Below are positions 1 through 8,898 of a stretch of DNA of 64,000 bases, one piece after another. Origin of the DNA: Pseudomonadota bacterium (GTDB lineage: Bacteria > Pseudomonadota > Gammaproteobacteria > Burkholderiales > Thiobacillaceae); contig JAKBJA010000117.1 in the NCBI GenBank assembly GCA_021836225.1, forward strand, positions 310,001-374,000, read 5' to 3'. A model generated the notes under the pieces. It was not told where the DNA came from. It made no database searches and was given only the letters and a program-made list of their open reading frames with translations. Both the position numbers and the translations under genes were made by a program. Every line of letters begins with the position of its first letter. Position 1 is the first letter of the stretch.

Positions 1-369
1 GCCGATCGAGTAGGTCATGACTTCGGTGCCCGGGACCGTGGCCGACGTCGTGGCCGACGTGCCGGTGGCCGCGCCGGGGCCAACCGCTGTCGAGGAGCCT
101 ACCGCTTCGCTTCCCGCGGCATAGCCCGCCAGCGTCGGGTTTCCATTCAGGGTGGTCATGGTGTTAACCGCGGTGGCGGATGTCCCGGTCATCACGAAGG
201 CGCCGGCGGCCAATGCCAGGGCCCCCCCGGTTGCGTACCCTGCAGTCACCGCATCCATTTGCGCTGGCCCCAGAACGACCGGCTCGGCCCTGGCCGCCGG
301 CATTGCGCCGTACAGGATTGGGATTGCCAGCGCGCAGAGTAGGTATATCATCTTGTTGGTCCGTATCAT
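1..369 (-). CDS. Exported small protein with AEPVxL..AQMDxVxAG motif (partial, copy 1)
   Basis: The reading frame opens at an ATG (367-369) preceded by a good AGGAG ribosome site and runs off the window edge after 123 codons, so the C-terminus is missing. An N-terminal hydrophobic segment looks like a Sec signal peptide ending near AARA; directly after it comes EPVVLGPAQMDAVTAG. The remainder is low in complexity, rich in Ala, Thr, Gly and Ser, without Cys. The same signal-peptide-plus-motif arrangement recurs in the next two genes, so this is the first member of a local paralogous family. I do not recognise a function. The motif position just after the signal peptide resembles the leader region of exported peptides ending in a small-residue pair, but that is only a resemblance. 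Confidence 0.7.
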   Translation of the reverse strand, partial: MIRTNKMIYLLCALAIPILYGAMPAARAEPVVLGPAQMDAVTAGYATGGALALAAGAFVMTGTSATAVNTMTTLNGNPTLAGYAAGSEAVGSSTAVGPGAATGTSATTSATVPGTEVMTYSIG

Positions 370-456
370 GTTTTTCTCCTTATGGGTGTGGTGCATTTCG
401 GGAACGTACGCCCCGTGCAAGGCAACCGGGGCGTACCGGTTCATCCACCTACGCCA

Positions 457-762
457 TTAAGGAAGCGACGCGGAGGCCATAGCACTGCTCGCCGCTGCTC
501 CCGGGAAGAAGACCGACGAACCGATCGCACTGCTGATAGCCGCCGCCGAGGCAAAGCCGGGGGCGACCGCTATCGTCGAGGTAGCTGCTTGGGTGGTCGA
601 GATGAGATCGCCAAAGGCGGCCGCCAAAGCCGCAGCTCCGGCTGTGGCACCGGCGCTGACCTGGTCCATTTGTGCATCGGACAAGGCGACAGGCTCGGCA
701 TTGGCGACACCCGCAGCCGCGAGCAGAACACCCGCAACAATCGTGGAAGTGATGGTTTTCAT
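457..762 (-). CDS. Exported small protein with AEPVxLSDAQMDxVxAG motif (copy 2)
   Basis: A 101-residue protein with a clear signal peptide (about residues 1-22, ending VANA) followed by EPVALSDAQMDQVSAG and then a sequence made almost only of Ala, Ser, Gly, Thr and Ile. The start ATG has the ribosome site AGGAGCG at a good distance. It lies between two paralogs on the same strand with 87 and 54 base gaps, so the three may be cotranscribed or be independent duplicates. No Cys, no enzymatic motif. Function unknown; a secreted or periplasmic peptide is the safest reading. Confidence 0.75.
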   Translation of the reverse strand: MKTITSTIVAGVLLAAAGVANAEPVALSDAQMDQVSAGATAGAAALAAAFGDLISTTQAATSTIAVAPGFASAAAISSAIGSSVFFPGAAASSAMASASLP

Positions 763-816
763 TTTACGCTCCTAACTCAATTAGGTTGATTAATCAGATC
801 TGCAATGTAGCTGCCG

Positions 817-1107
817 TTACATCGCTGAAGACGCGGACAACGCGCTCGACAACGAGCCGACCCCGTTGATCGTGGTCACCTCGGCGTGATAGGTGAACAT
901 GACCGCAGTTTGGGCCGTTGCCGCAGTGTAGGTGGCTACGGTGTTACCCAAGGCCGTGGCCAGAGCCAGAGCATCGGCGATACCGCCGGCCGTCACGCCG
1001 TCCATCTGCGCATCGCTCAGTTGCACCGGCTCTGCCGCAAAGACCAGGCTGGACATTGCTACGAGAGGAACTCCCACAAGGGCGGTTACCAGTTTTTTCG
1101 TGTTCAT
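817..1107 (-). CDS. Exported small protein with AEPVxLSDAQMDxVxAG motif (copy 3)
   Basis: A 96-residue protein starting MNTKKL with a strong signal peptide (Lys-rich start, hydrophobic core, cleavage near VFA-AE) followed by EPVQLSDAQMDGVTAGG. The mature part is Ala/Thr/Ser-rich with a few aromatic residues (Tyr, Phe). The ribosome site AGGAG lies in front of the ATG. It is the promoter-proximal gene of the three paralogs. The motif block is far better conserved between the copies than the region behind it, which points to selection on the motif itself. Function unknown. Confidence 0.75.
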   Translation of the reverse strand: MNTKKLVTALVGVPLVAMSSLVFAAEPVQLSDAQMDGVTAGGIADALALATALGNTVATYTAATAQTAVMFTYHAEVTTINGVGSLSSALSASSAM

Positions 1108-1274
1108 TTGAATCTCCTGAAGAAGAGTAATGAATGATTGAAACGGTTTGGTGCCTCAGGCTTTGTTGCACTGGGCCCAACCCCAGCGTAGCGATCCACC
1201 AAGGTTAAATAAGTGGAAAATTACGATAGAAAGGGTGCAGGTAATGCACCTCTCTATGAATTTTTTGAATCAGA
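1108..1274. other. Upstream region of the exported-peptide cluster
   Basis: No convincing gene. It probably carries the promoter of the minus-strand peptide genes. One small dyad is visible: GGTGCA (1234-1239) and TGCACC (1245-1250) with a five-base loop. Confidence 0.3.
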
Positions 1275-1509
1275 ATGGGAAACAGGCTCGCACAGGTAAT
1301 CGTGCGGGATGACGGTTCGGACGACCCGGACAATCAGTTGGAAAAATGTTCAGCCGTGCTGCCGGCCGGAAGCCCCGCGTTCGCAGGCTACCCGGGGAAC
1401 CGCAGTGGGGCTGGCGATCGTTTGCCCGTGGCGGAATCGAATGGCTGGGAGGGGGGGCTGGCAAACCGCGCGCAGCGCGGCTGGGGGCGGTGCTGGAAAT
1501 CCGGTGTTA
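1275..1509 (+). pseudogene. Decayed C-terminal piece of a sensor histidine kinase
   Basis: Reading across frames on the plus strand gives a recognisable tail of a histidine-kinase ATPase domain. One frame holds QVIVRDDG followed by DNQLEK (position of the G1 box and the following loop), the next frame holds RSQATRGTAVGLAIV (position of the G2 box, normally GTGLGLAIV), and a third frame ends GAVLEIRC before a TAA at 1507-1509, which matches the usual end of such a domain. At least two frameshifts separate these blocks, and no phosphoacceptor His region or N box exists upstream. I therefore call it a remnant, not a gene. It implies that a two-component system once lay here and was lost. Confidence 0.55.
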
Positions 1510-1514
1510 AGCCG

Positions 1515-1670
1515 TCAGATGCATTGCGCGGGCATGCGTCGCAGCACCCGGAATTCGACGAACAGCAGCGTCAGGCTGAACATCGACATGCGGCAGGTGC
1601 TGCCGCTGAAGAATGCCAGCGGTGAGCGGGACAGATTGATGCTCACGCTAGTGGCTCGACCTACTTGCAT
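1515..1670 (-). CDS. Small protein, second of a tandem duplicated pair
   Basis: 51 residues starting MQVGRATS. Its ATG (1670-1668) overlaps the stop of the upstream gene as TGATG, a classic translational-coupling arrangement. The central region aligns closely with the upstream product: both show LSxSPxAxF, a Gly-x-Thr step and RMSxxSLxLLFVxF, then Arg-x-Pro-Ala near the end. The hydrophobic SLxLLFV part could be a short membrane or packing segment, but there is no typical signal peptide. I do not recognise the family. Coupling plus retained similarity makes a real gene likely despite the small size. Confidence 0.5.
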   Translation of the reverse strand: MQVGRATSVSINLSRSPLAFFSGSTCRMSMFSLTLLFVEFRVLRRMPAQCI

Positions 1671-1822
1671 CAGACGGCAGGCTGACGGGCAAACAGGGAA
1701 AATTGCACGAACAGCAGCGACAGGCTGGTGAGGCTCATGCGTTCGGTCTGGCCATGGAACCACGCAAAGGGCGAGGAGCTGAGTTCGAGAACCAGTTGGT
1801 TTTTGCCGAATTGCAGTTTCAT
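1670..1822 (-). CDS. Small protein, first of a tandem duplicated pair
   Basis: 50 residues starting MKLQFGKNQ, with the ribosome site AAGGAG ahead of the ATG (1820-1822). It contains ELSSSPFAWFHG and RMSLTSLSLLFVQF, blocks that recur in the adjacent downstream gene. Together with the TGATG junction this indicates a tandem duplication kept as a bicistronic unit. No known domain is recognisable. It lies next to the decayed kinase on the opposite strand, with no evident functional link. Confidence 0.5.
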   Translation of the reverse strand: MKLQFGKNQLVLELSSSPFAWFHGQTERMSLTSLSLLFVQFSLFARQPAV

Positions 1823-2097
1823 GATGTGCTCCTTGGTTGGGTTGCTTGCCTGAGTACTTGCAATGCCTGTGCCATCTGGGTTTCTGCAAAGACGAGTGTA
1901 AAAATTACTTATAAAACAATTGGTTGTGTTTTGTTTTCCTGAAACGTGGGCGTGGCCCGCGGCCTGGATTGACGGAAAACCGTCATCCCGTGTCGAAGCG
2001 TTAAACAGTCGACACGCCGGTCAGGCGGATGGTCGCGACAAGGTAGAATCCGGCTTTCGGTTTGGGCGGCGCGTTCCACGCGCGCCGCATCTTCTGC

Positions 2098-4047
2098 ATG
2101 ATCATCCTCAAGAATCTCAGCCTGCGGCGCAGCGCCAAGGTGCTGCTCGACAATGCGTCGGTGTCGATCAATCCCGGCGAAAAGGTCGGCCTGGTCGGGC
2201 GCAACGGCGCCGGCAAATCCAGCTTGTTTGCGCTGCTCAACGGCACCCTGCACGAGGACAAGGGCGACTTTTCCATGCCGTCGCAGTGGCGAATGGCGCA
2301 GGTGGCGCAGGACATGCCGGAGACCTCCGAGAGCGCGACCGATTTCGTCATCGCCGGCGATACCCAGTTGGTCGAGGCTCAGGCCGAGGTCACCGCCGCC
2401 GAGGCGAGCGACGACGGCGAGCGCATGGCGCACGCCTATATGGCGCTGCACGACGCCGGCGCCCATGATGCGCAGTCGCGCGCGCAGGCACTGATCCTCG
2501 GGCTGGGTTTCCAGGTGCGCGAACTGAGTCAACCGGTGAACAGTTTCTCCGGCGGCTGGCGCATGCGACTGCAGCTGGCGCGCGCGCTGATGTGCCCGTC
2601 CGACCTGCTGCTGCTCGACGAACCGACCAACCACCTGGATCTCGATGCGCTGGTGTGGCTGGAAGCCTGGCTCAAGAAATATCCCGGCACGATGCTGGTG
2701 ATCAGCCACGACCGCGAATTTCTGGATGCCGTGACCAACGTCACCGTCCACATCGAAAACGGTCAGCTCACACGCTACGGCGGCAACTACAGCACCTTCG
2801 AGGACATGCGCGCCGAGCAGATGGCGCTGCAGCAGGCAGCGTTCGCCCGCCAGCAGGACAAGATCGCCCACCTGCAGGAATTCATCAACCGCTTCAAGGC
2901 CAAGGCCAGCAAGGCCAAGCAGGCGCAAAGCCGGGTCAAGGCGCTGGATCGCATGGAAAAGCTGGCGCCGATGCTGGCGAGCGCCGATTTCACCTTCGAA
3001 TTCAAGGAGCCGCTCAACCTGCCCAACCCCATGCTGACCATCGACGACGCCAGCTTCGGCTACCCGCCGCCCGCCGACGCGCCCGCCGGTACGCCGCCGA
3101 CGGTCATCGTGCAGCATGTGAGCAAATCGGTCTTCGCCGGGCAGCGCATCGGCATCCTCGGCGCCAACGGCCAGGGCAAGTCGACGCTGGTGAAGACCGT
3201 CGCGCGCACCCTGCCGGTGGTCGCCGGTGCCGTCACCGAGGGCAAGGGACTCAACATCGGCTACTTCGCGCAGCAGGAACTCGACGTGCTGCGCCCGGCC
3301 GACACGCCGCTGGAGCACATGATCCGCCTCGCTCGCGACACCATCGCCAACGGCGGCGCCGGCCAGTTCAGCAGCCGCGAGCAGGACCTGCGCACCTTCC
3401 TTGGCACCTTCAATTTCAACGGCGACATGGTCAAGCAGGCGGTCGGCACCATGAGCGGCGGCGAAAAGGCGCGGCTGGTGCTGTGCATGATCGTATGGCA
3501 GCGACCGAATCTATTGTTGCTGGACGAACCGACCAACCACCTCGATCTGGCCACCCGCGAAGCGCTGGCGATGGCGCTCAACGAATTCGAAGGCACGGTG
3601 ATGCTGGTCAGCCACGACCGTGCGCTGCTGCGTGCGGTGTGCGACGAATTCTGGCTGGTCACGCGCGGCGGCGTGGAGCCGTTCGACGGCGATCTGGACG
3701 ACTACCAGCGCTATCTGCTGGACGAAGGCAAGCGCCTGCGCGAAAGCCTGAAAGAGGCGGGCAAGGCGGCCGAGCCGGCCCCCGCGCCCGCGGTTGCCAA
3801 GCGTGCGGTGCCGAGCGGCAAGCTCAAACCGCTCAAGCAGTCGCTGGAGAAACTCGACAAAAGCCTGGCTGCGCTGCACGCGGAAAAGGCTGCGCTCGAA
3901 GTGCGCCTGGCCGGAACCCTGTCGGTCGAGGACATCACCAAGGCCGGCAATCAGCTCCGGCATGTCAACGAGGAACTGGCGCGCGAGGAGGAGAGGTGGC
4001 TGGAATTATCGGAGCAGATCGAATCGCTGGAAGCAGCGGGTGCCTAG
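2098..4047 (+). CDS. yheS: ABC-F family ATPase, YheS type
   Basis: A 649-residue soluble ATPase with two nucleotide-binding domains and no membrane segments. Domain 1 has Walker A GRNGAGKSS (34-42), signature FSGGWRMRL (~150) and Walker B LLLLDEPTNHLD (~171); domain 2 has GANGQGKST (~355), MSGGEKARL (~452) and a second LLLLDEPTNHLD (~472). A charged, coiled-coil-like extension fills the last ~90 residues. This order and the conserved wording match E. coli YheS, an ABC-F protein thought to act on the ribosome rather than in transport. The ATG at 2098 is chosen because MIILKNLSLRR aligns with the family start; an in-frame ATG 36 bases upstream is less likely. Confidence 0.93.
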   Translation: MIILKNLSLRRSAKVLLDNASVSINPGEKVGLVGRNGAGKSSLFALLNGTLHEDKGDFSMPSQWRMAQVAQDMPETSESATDFVIAGDTQLVEAQAEVTAAEASDDGERMAHAYMALHDAGAHDAQSRAQALILGLGFQVRELSQPVNSFSGGWRMRLQLARALMCPSDLLLLDEPTNHLDLDALVWLEAWLKKYPGTMLVISHDREFLDAVTNVTVHIENGQLTRYGGNYSTFEDMRAEQMALQQAAFARQQDKIAHLQEFINRFKAKASKAKQAQSRVKALDRMEKLAPMLASADFTFEFKEPLNLPNPMLTIDDASFGYPPPADAPAGTPPTVIVQHVSKSVFAGQRIGILGANGQGKSTLVKTVARTLPVVAGAVTEGKGLNIGYFAQQELDVLRPADTPLEHMIRLARDTIANGGAGQFSSREQDLRTFLGTFNFNGDMVKQAVGTMSGGEKARLVLCMIVWQRPNLLLLDEPTNHLDLATREALAMALNEFEGTVMLVSHDRALLRAVCDEFWLVTRGGVEPFDGDLDDYQRYLLDEGKRLRESLKEAGKAAEPAPAPAVAKRAVPSGKLKPLKQSLEKLDKSLAALHAEKAALEVRLAGTLSVEDITKAGNQLRHVNEELAREEERWLELSEQIESLEAAGA

Positions 4048-4087
4048 CGCGACGCACGGCACGTTCCGTTGAACTTGGGTTTTGTCG

Positions 4088-4098
4088 AGGTGTCACCT
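4088..4098. promoter_or_regulatory. Short palindrome ahead of the cytochrome b gene
   Basis: AGGTGTCACCT, an 11-base dyad 48 bases before the start of the cytochrome b gene. It could be an operator; nothing more supports it. Confidence 0.25.
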
Positions 4099-4146
4099 AA
4101 GGTGTAGAAGTTACCAAGTCGGCTCACCCTAAGCAGGGGAGGCACT

Positions 4147-4998
4147 ATGCCACCAAACGATGCGGTTGCTGCACGTGCACAGGCTGGCGGGTACCGGCGG
4201 CATACCTGGCCCGTCCGCCTCATGCACTGGATCAACGTGCTCGCGTTTGCACTGCTGCTGATGAGCGGGCTGCAGATCTTCAACGCGCATCCTGCGCTGT
4301 ACTGGGGAAAATCCTCCTACAACGGCCGTCCGCCGATTCTGCAAATGGACGCTCGCATGCATGCCCAGGGGAAACCCGTTGGCGTCACCCGCATTTTCGG
4401 CCATGAATTCAACACCACCGGTGTGCTGGGATTGTCGGCCGGCATGGACGGCCAGCCGACCGAACGCGGTTTCCCTGCGTGGCTCACCCTTCCCAGCCAG
4501 CAATGGCTGGCGATGGCGCGGCGCTGGCATTTCTTTTTTGCCTGGGTGCTGGTTATCAATGGCTTCGCCTACCTCACCTACACGCTGGCCAGCCGCCATC
4601 TTGTGCGCGATCTCACGCCGACCCGGGCCGACTGGCGTTCGATCGGGCAATCCATCAAGGATCACCTGCTGCTGCGGCATGCGCAGGGCGAGGCCGCCCG
4701 GCGCTACAACATCCTGCAAAAACTCGCGTATCTGAGCGTGATATTCGGACTGTTCCCCCTGCTGATTCTGATGGGCTGGGCCATGTCGCCGGGACTGGAT
4801 GCGCTTTTGCCAGGCTGGGTCGATGTGGTCGGCGGCCGTCAGTCGGCGCGCACCATTCACTTTATCGTGGCATGGGCACTGGTGGCGTTCGTTTTCATCC
4901 ACGTGTTCGAGGTCATCGTCAGCGGTTTCTGGAACAACCTGCGTTCGATGCTGACCGGCCGCTACCGAATTGCGGACGACGAGGACAAGCATGCCTAA
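4147..4998 (+). CDS. Membrane cytochrome b (cytochrome b561 / Ni-hydrogenase cytB-like)
   Basis: A 283-residue integral membrane protein with four or five hydrophobic helices and His residues in the places used for heme b, for example HWINVLAFALLLMSG in helix 1 (~25-40), RRWHFFFAWVL, and HFIVAWALVAFVFIHVFEV near the C-terminus. Such subunits pass electrons between quinones and a periplasmic redox partner. The next gene overlaps it by 8 bases and encodes a periplasmic molybdopterin protein, so the two very likely form one complex. The start has the ribosome site GGGGAGG. Confidence 0.85.
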   Translation: MPPNDAVAARAQAGGYRRHTWPVRLMHWINVLAFALLLMSGLQIFNAHPALYWGKSSYNGRPPILQMDARMHAQGKPVGVTRIFGHEFNTTGVLGLSAGMDGQPTERGFPAWLTLPSQQWLAMARRWHFFFAWVLVINGFAYLTYTLASRHLVRDLTPTRADWRSIGQSIKDHLLLRHAQGEAARRYNILQKLAYLSVIFGLFPLLILMGWAMSPGLDALLPGWVDVVGGRQSARTIHFIVAWALVAFVFIHVFEVIVSGFWNNLRSMLTGRYRIADDEDKHA

Positions 4999-5761
4999 TC
5001 AGGGGAACGGACGCCGGCGGTTTTTGCAGCGCGCGCTGGCCGCCGGCGGTGCGCTGTTGTTGTCTGGGTGCGATCAACTTTCGCATAGTGCGTGGTTCAC
5101 GCGCATGCTGGACAGCGCAGAGAAGCTGACAGCGGGCACGCAACGCCTGCTGCTGCCGCGCAAGGCCATGGCGCAGGAATTCACCGAGGCAGACCTGTCT
5201 CCGGGGTTTCGCAGCAACGGCACCGACAACCCGGACAACCCGGTTTACCAAGCCTTGGCAGCCCATCATTTCGTCGATTACCGATTGCAGGTTGGCGGCC
5301 TGGTGGCGCAGCCGCGCGCCTATTCGCTCGACGAGCTGAAGGCCATGCCCAGCCGTACCCAGATCACCCGCCACGATTGCGTGGAAGGCTGGAGCGCGAT
5401 CGGCAAATGGAAAGGCGTGCAATTAAGCCGCGTGCTGGAACAGGTCAAGCCGCATCCGTCGGCAAAATACGTGGTGTTCCATTGCGCGGATCCGATGGAC
5501 GAACTGGGGACGCGTTACTACGAAAGCATCGATATGGACGACGCCTGGCATGTGCAAACCCTGCTCGCCTACGAACTGAACGACGAGCCGCTGCCGATCA
5601 AGAACGGCGCACCGATACGCGTGCGCGTCGAGCGCCAGCTGGGCTACAAGATGGCCAAGTACATCATGCAGATCGAACTCGTCGAGCGACTGGATGACAT
5701 CGCAGGCGGCAAGGGCGGCTACTGGGAGGACCTGGGCTACGAGTGGTACGCTGGTATCTGA
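4991..5761 (+). CDS. Molybdopterin-dependent oxidoreductase, Tat-type lipoprotein (sulfite oxidase/MsrP fold)
   Basis: 256 residues. The N-terminus has a twin arginine (RRRFLQR) followed by a hydrophobic stretch ending LLLSGC, which is both a Tat signal and a lipobox, so the protein is probably exported folded and lipid anchored. The oxidoreductase molybdopterin domain follows, with the expected Mo-ligand Cys in ITRHDCVEGWS (~residue 130) and the later block GYKMAKYIMQIEL. Translation is coupled to the upstream cytochrome b gene. The fold is shared with sulfite oxidase and MsrP; the substrate cannot be read from sequence. The start MPNQGNGRRRF is chosen to place the Tat motif at the N-terminus. 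Confidence 0.85.
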   Translation: MPNQGNGRRRFLQRALAAGGALLLSGCDQLSHSAWFTRMLDSAEKLTAGTQRLLLPRKAMAQEFTEADLSPGFRSNGTDNPDNPVYQALAAHHFVDYRLQVGGLVAQPRAYSLDELKAMPSRTQITRHDCVEGWSAIGKWKGVQLSRVLEQVKPHPSAKYVVFHCADPMDELGTRYYESIDMDDAWHVQTLLAYELNDEPLPIKNGAPIRVRVERQLGYKMAKYIMQIELVERLDDIAGGKGGYWEDLGYEWYAGI

Positions 5762-5862
5762 TCCGCGCGGCACGCAGTTGCGCCCCGGATTTTCGGTACT
5801 TCCCTGGAAACCCGGGTTAAGCACGTTAAAATGCGGCTTTCCCCGATTTCCGCTGATTCGCC

Positions 5863-6786
5863 GTGAAACCCACCTTTCAGGACATCATCCTCACCCTGCA
5901 GCGCTACTGGGGCGAGCGCGGCTGCGCGCTCTTGCAGCCCTACGACATGGAAGTCGGCGCCGGCACCTCGCACACTGCGACCTTCCTGCGCGCGCTCGGC
6001 CCCGAGCCGTGGAAAGCGGCCTACGTGCAGCCGAGCCGCCGGCCCAAGGATGGCCGCTACGGCGACAACCCCAACCGGCTGCAGCACTACTACCAGTTTC
6101 AAGTGGTGCTGAAACCGGCGCCGGCCGACATCCTGGAGCTGTATCTCGGCTCGCTTGAAGCGCTCGGGTTCGACCTGAAGAAGAACGACGTCCGCTTCGT
6201 CGAGGACGACTGGGAAAATCCCACCCTCGGTGCCTGGGGCCTGGGCTGGGAAGTGTGGCTGAACGGCATGGAAGTGACCCAGTTCACCTATTTCCAGCAG
6301 GTCGGCGGCATCGACTGCAAACCGATCACCGGCGAAATCACCTATGGCCTGGAACGCCTTGCCATGTACCTGCAGGGCGTCGAGAGCGTGTACGACCTGG
6401 TGTGGACCGAGGGCCTCACTTACCGCGACGTCTATCACCAGAACGAGGTCGAGCAATCGACCTACAACTTCGAGCACAGCGACGTCGACTTCCTGCTCAC
6501 AGCCTTTTCCGCGTACGAGAGGAAGGCGCAGGAGCTGATGGCCGCCCAGCTCGCGCTGCCGGCGTATGAACAGGTGCTGAAAGCCGCGCACACCTTCAAC
6601 CTGCTCGACGCGCGCGGCGCGATCTCGGTGACCGAACGCGCCGCCTACATCGGGCGCATCCGCAACCTCGCGCGCGCGGTGGCGAAGAGCTACCTCGACA
6701 GCCGTGCGCGGTTGGGCTTCCCGATGGCGCCCAGGGACTGGGCGCATGAAGTCACGGCACAACTCGAAAAGAAGGCGGCAGCATGA
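5863..6786 (+). CDS. glyQ: Glycine--tRNA ligase alpha subunit
   Basis: 307 residues, the usual length for the bacterial alpha chain. It carries the family blocks [17 protein letters not shown] near the N-terminus, [21 protein letters not shown] and VGGIDC, which form the glycyl-adenylate catalytic core. GlyQ works in an alpha2beta2 enzyme with GlyS, whose gene follows with an ATGA overlap. The start codon is GTG at 5863. Confidence 0.97.
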   Translation: MKPTFQDIILTLQRYWGERGCALLQPYDMEVGAGTSHTATFLRALGPEPWKAAYVQPSRRPKDGRYGDNPNRLQHYYQFQVVLKPAPADILELYLGSLEALGFDLKKNDVRFVEDDWENPTLGAWGLGWEVWLNGMEVTQFTYFQQVGGIDCKPITGEITYGLERLAMYLQGVESVYDLVWTEGLTYRDVYHQNEVEQSTYNFEHSDVDFLLTAFSAYERKAQELMAAQLALPAYEQVLKAAHTFNLLDARGAISVTERAAYIGRIRNLARAVAKSYLDSRARLGFPMAPRDWAHEVTAQLEKKAAA

Positions 6787-8888
6787 GCGCTCAAAATCTT
6801 CTGGTTGAGCTGTTTGTCGAAGAACTGCCGCCCAAGGCGCTGAAGAAGCTGGGCGAGGCGTTTGCCGCCGCGCTGGCCGAGAGCCTGGTTGGGCAGGGCC
6901 TGGTCGATGCGAAGGCTGCCGTAGTCAATTTCGCCTCGCCACGCCGCCTCGGTGCGCACGTCACGGGCGTGCTGGCGCGCGCTGCCGACAAGCCGGTGTC
7001 GACCAAGCTGATGCCGGTCGCCGTCGGCCTCGACGCCGACGGCAAGGCGACGCCGGCGCTCTTGAAGCGCCTCGCCGCGCTTGGTGCCGACGAGTCCGCC
7101 GTGACGAAGCTGCGGCGCGAAGGCGAAGGCAAGAACGAGGCGCTGTTCCACGACAGCATCGCGCCCGGCACGACGCTGGTCGATGGCTTGCAGCGCGCGC
7201 TCGAAGCCGCGATGGCCAAGTTGCCGATCCCCAAGGTGATGACTTACCAGTTGGAAGACGGCTGGACCACGGTCAACTTCGTGCGTCCGGTGCATGGCCT
7301 GGTCGCATTGCATGGCGCCGACGTCGTGCCGGTCTCGGTGCTCGGCCTTGAGGCCGGCCGCATGACGCTGGGACACCGTTTCGAGGCGCGCGTCAGCCCG
7401 GTCGCGCTCACCAATGCCGACTGCTATGCCCTACAGATGGTGGACGAAGGCGCCGTGATCGCCAGCTTCGCCGAGCGCCGCGCCGAGATCGCGCGCCAGC
7501 TTGAGGCCGCCGCCGCGCCGCTGGGCCTGAAGCCGGTCGAGGACGATGCCCTGCTGGACGAGGTCACCGCTCTGGTCGAGCGTCCCAATGTGCTGGTCGG
7601 CAAGTTCGAGGAAGCCTTCCTCGAAGTGCCGCAGGAATGCCTGATTCTCACCATGAAGGCGAACCAGAAGTATTTTCCGCTGCTGGATGCGGCGGGCAAG
7701 CTGACCAATCAGTTTCTGATCGTCTCCAACATCTCGCCCGCCGATGCATCGGCCGTGATTCAGGGCAACGAACGCGTGGTGCGTCCGCGGCTGGCCGATG
7801 CCAAGTTCTTCTTCGACCAGGATCGCAAAAAGGCGCTCGACTCGCGTGTGCTGGGGCTGGCCAAAGTGGTGTACCACAACAAGCTCGGCACTCAGGGGGA
7901 GCGTGTGACGCGGGTGCAGGCGATTGCGCGCGCGATTGGCGACAAGCTGGGCGGCGAGACGCTGGCGCTGAAGGCCGACCAAGCCGCGCTGCTGGCCAAG
8001 GCCGACCTGCTTACCGACATGGTCGGCGAATTCCCCGAGCTGCAGGGCATCATGGGGCGCTACTACGCGCAGCATGATGGCCTGTCTGACGACATCGCTT
8101 TCGCCATTGAGGACCACTACAAGCCACGCTTTGCTGGCGACGAGCTGCCGCGTAACGACGTCGGCATCTGTGTGGCGCTGGCTGACAAGCTGGAAACCCT
8201 AGTCGGGTTGTTCGGCATCGGGCAGATCCCGACAGGGGACAAAGATCCATTCGCACTGCGTCGTCATGCGCTTGGCATGCTGCGCATTCTCATCGACAAA
8301 TCGCTTCCTCTGAGCCTCTTCGATCTGATCAACATTGCATTTTCCGCTTTTCCTCCGGGCATGCTGAATGACGCGCACACGGACGCGGAAACTTTTGTGT
8401 ATGACCGTCTCAGCGGATTGATGCGGGATCATGGCTATTCAGCCAACGAGGTGGATGCGGTGCTGTGCATGCGGCCTACTCAAATTTGGCTCGTTCCGAA
8501 ACAGCTCAGCGCCGTGCGAGCTTTTGCCGCATTACCAGAATCTGAAAGTCTGGCCGCCGCCAACAAGCGCGTCGGCAACATCCTGAAAAAAGCCGAGGGC
8601 GAGGTGGGTGCAAAAGCCGACCCGTCCCGCTTCGTCGAGGCGGCGGAAACGGCATTGTTTGCATCGCTCAGTGAGATCGCACCGCGCGCCGACGCCGCAT
8701 TTTCCGCTGGCGACTACACTGCGTCGCTGCAGGCGCTGGCCGCCCTCAAGGCCCCGGTCGACGCCTTCTTCGACAGCGTAATGGTCAACGCCGACGATCC
8801 CGCCCTCAAGGCCAACCGCCTGGCGCTCCTGAACCAGTTGCACCAGACCATGAACCGGGTTGCGGACTTGTCGCGGCTGGCGGCGTAA
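6783..8888 (+). CDS. glyS: Glycine--tRNA ligase beta subunit
   Basis: 701 residues, close to the family norm of about 690. It begins with the conserved [16 protein letters not shown] and contains [16 protein letters not shown] and the C-terminal HD-like and anticodon-binding regions ending with [20 protein letters not shown]. The beta subunit binds tRNA and is needed for charging together with GlyQ. The start ATG overlaps the glyQ stop by four bases. Confidence 0.97.
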   Translation: MSAQNLLVELFVEELPPKALKKLGEAFAAALAESLVGQGLVDAKAAVVNFASPRRLGAHVTGVLARAADKPVSTKLMPVAVGLDADGKATPALLKRLAALGADESAVTKLRREGEGKNEALFHDSIAPGTTLVDGLQRALEAAMAKLPIPKVMTYQLEDGWTTVNFVRPVHGLVALHGADVVPVSVLGLEAGRMTLGHRFEARVSPVALTNADCYALQMVDEGAVIASFAERRAEIARQLEAAAAPLGLKPVEDDALLDEVTALVERPNVLVGKFEEAFLEVPQECLILTMKANQKYFPLLDAAGKLTNQFLIVSNISPADASAVIQGNERVVRPRLADAKFFFDQDRKKALDSRVLGLAKVVYHNKLGTQGERVTRVQAIARAIGDKLGGETLALKADQAALLAKADLLTDMVGEFPELQGIMGRYYAQHDGLSDDIAFAIEDHYKPRFAGDELPRNDVGICVALADKLETLVGLFGIGQIPTGDKDPFALRRHALGMLRILIDKSLPLSLFDLINIAFSAFPPGMLNDAHTDAETFVYDRLSGLMRDHGYSANEVDAVLCMRPTQIWLVPKQLSAVRAFAALPESESLAAANKRVGNILKKAEGEVGAKADPSRFVEAAETALFASLSEIAPRADAAFSAGDYTASLQALAALKAPVDAFFDSVMVNADDPALKANRLALLNQLHQTMNRVADLSRLAA

Positions 8889-8898
8889 TATTTCGTTC

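Noticed and set aside
1909..3318. Long minus-strand open frame opposite the ABC-F gene
   Set aside because: It mirrors the GC-rich coding frame, shows no domain, and its His/Arg/Gly-rich composition is typical of antisense frames.
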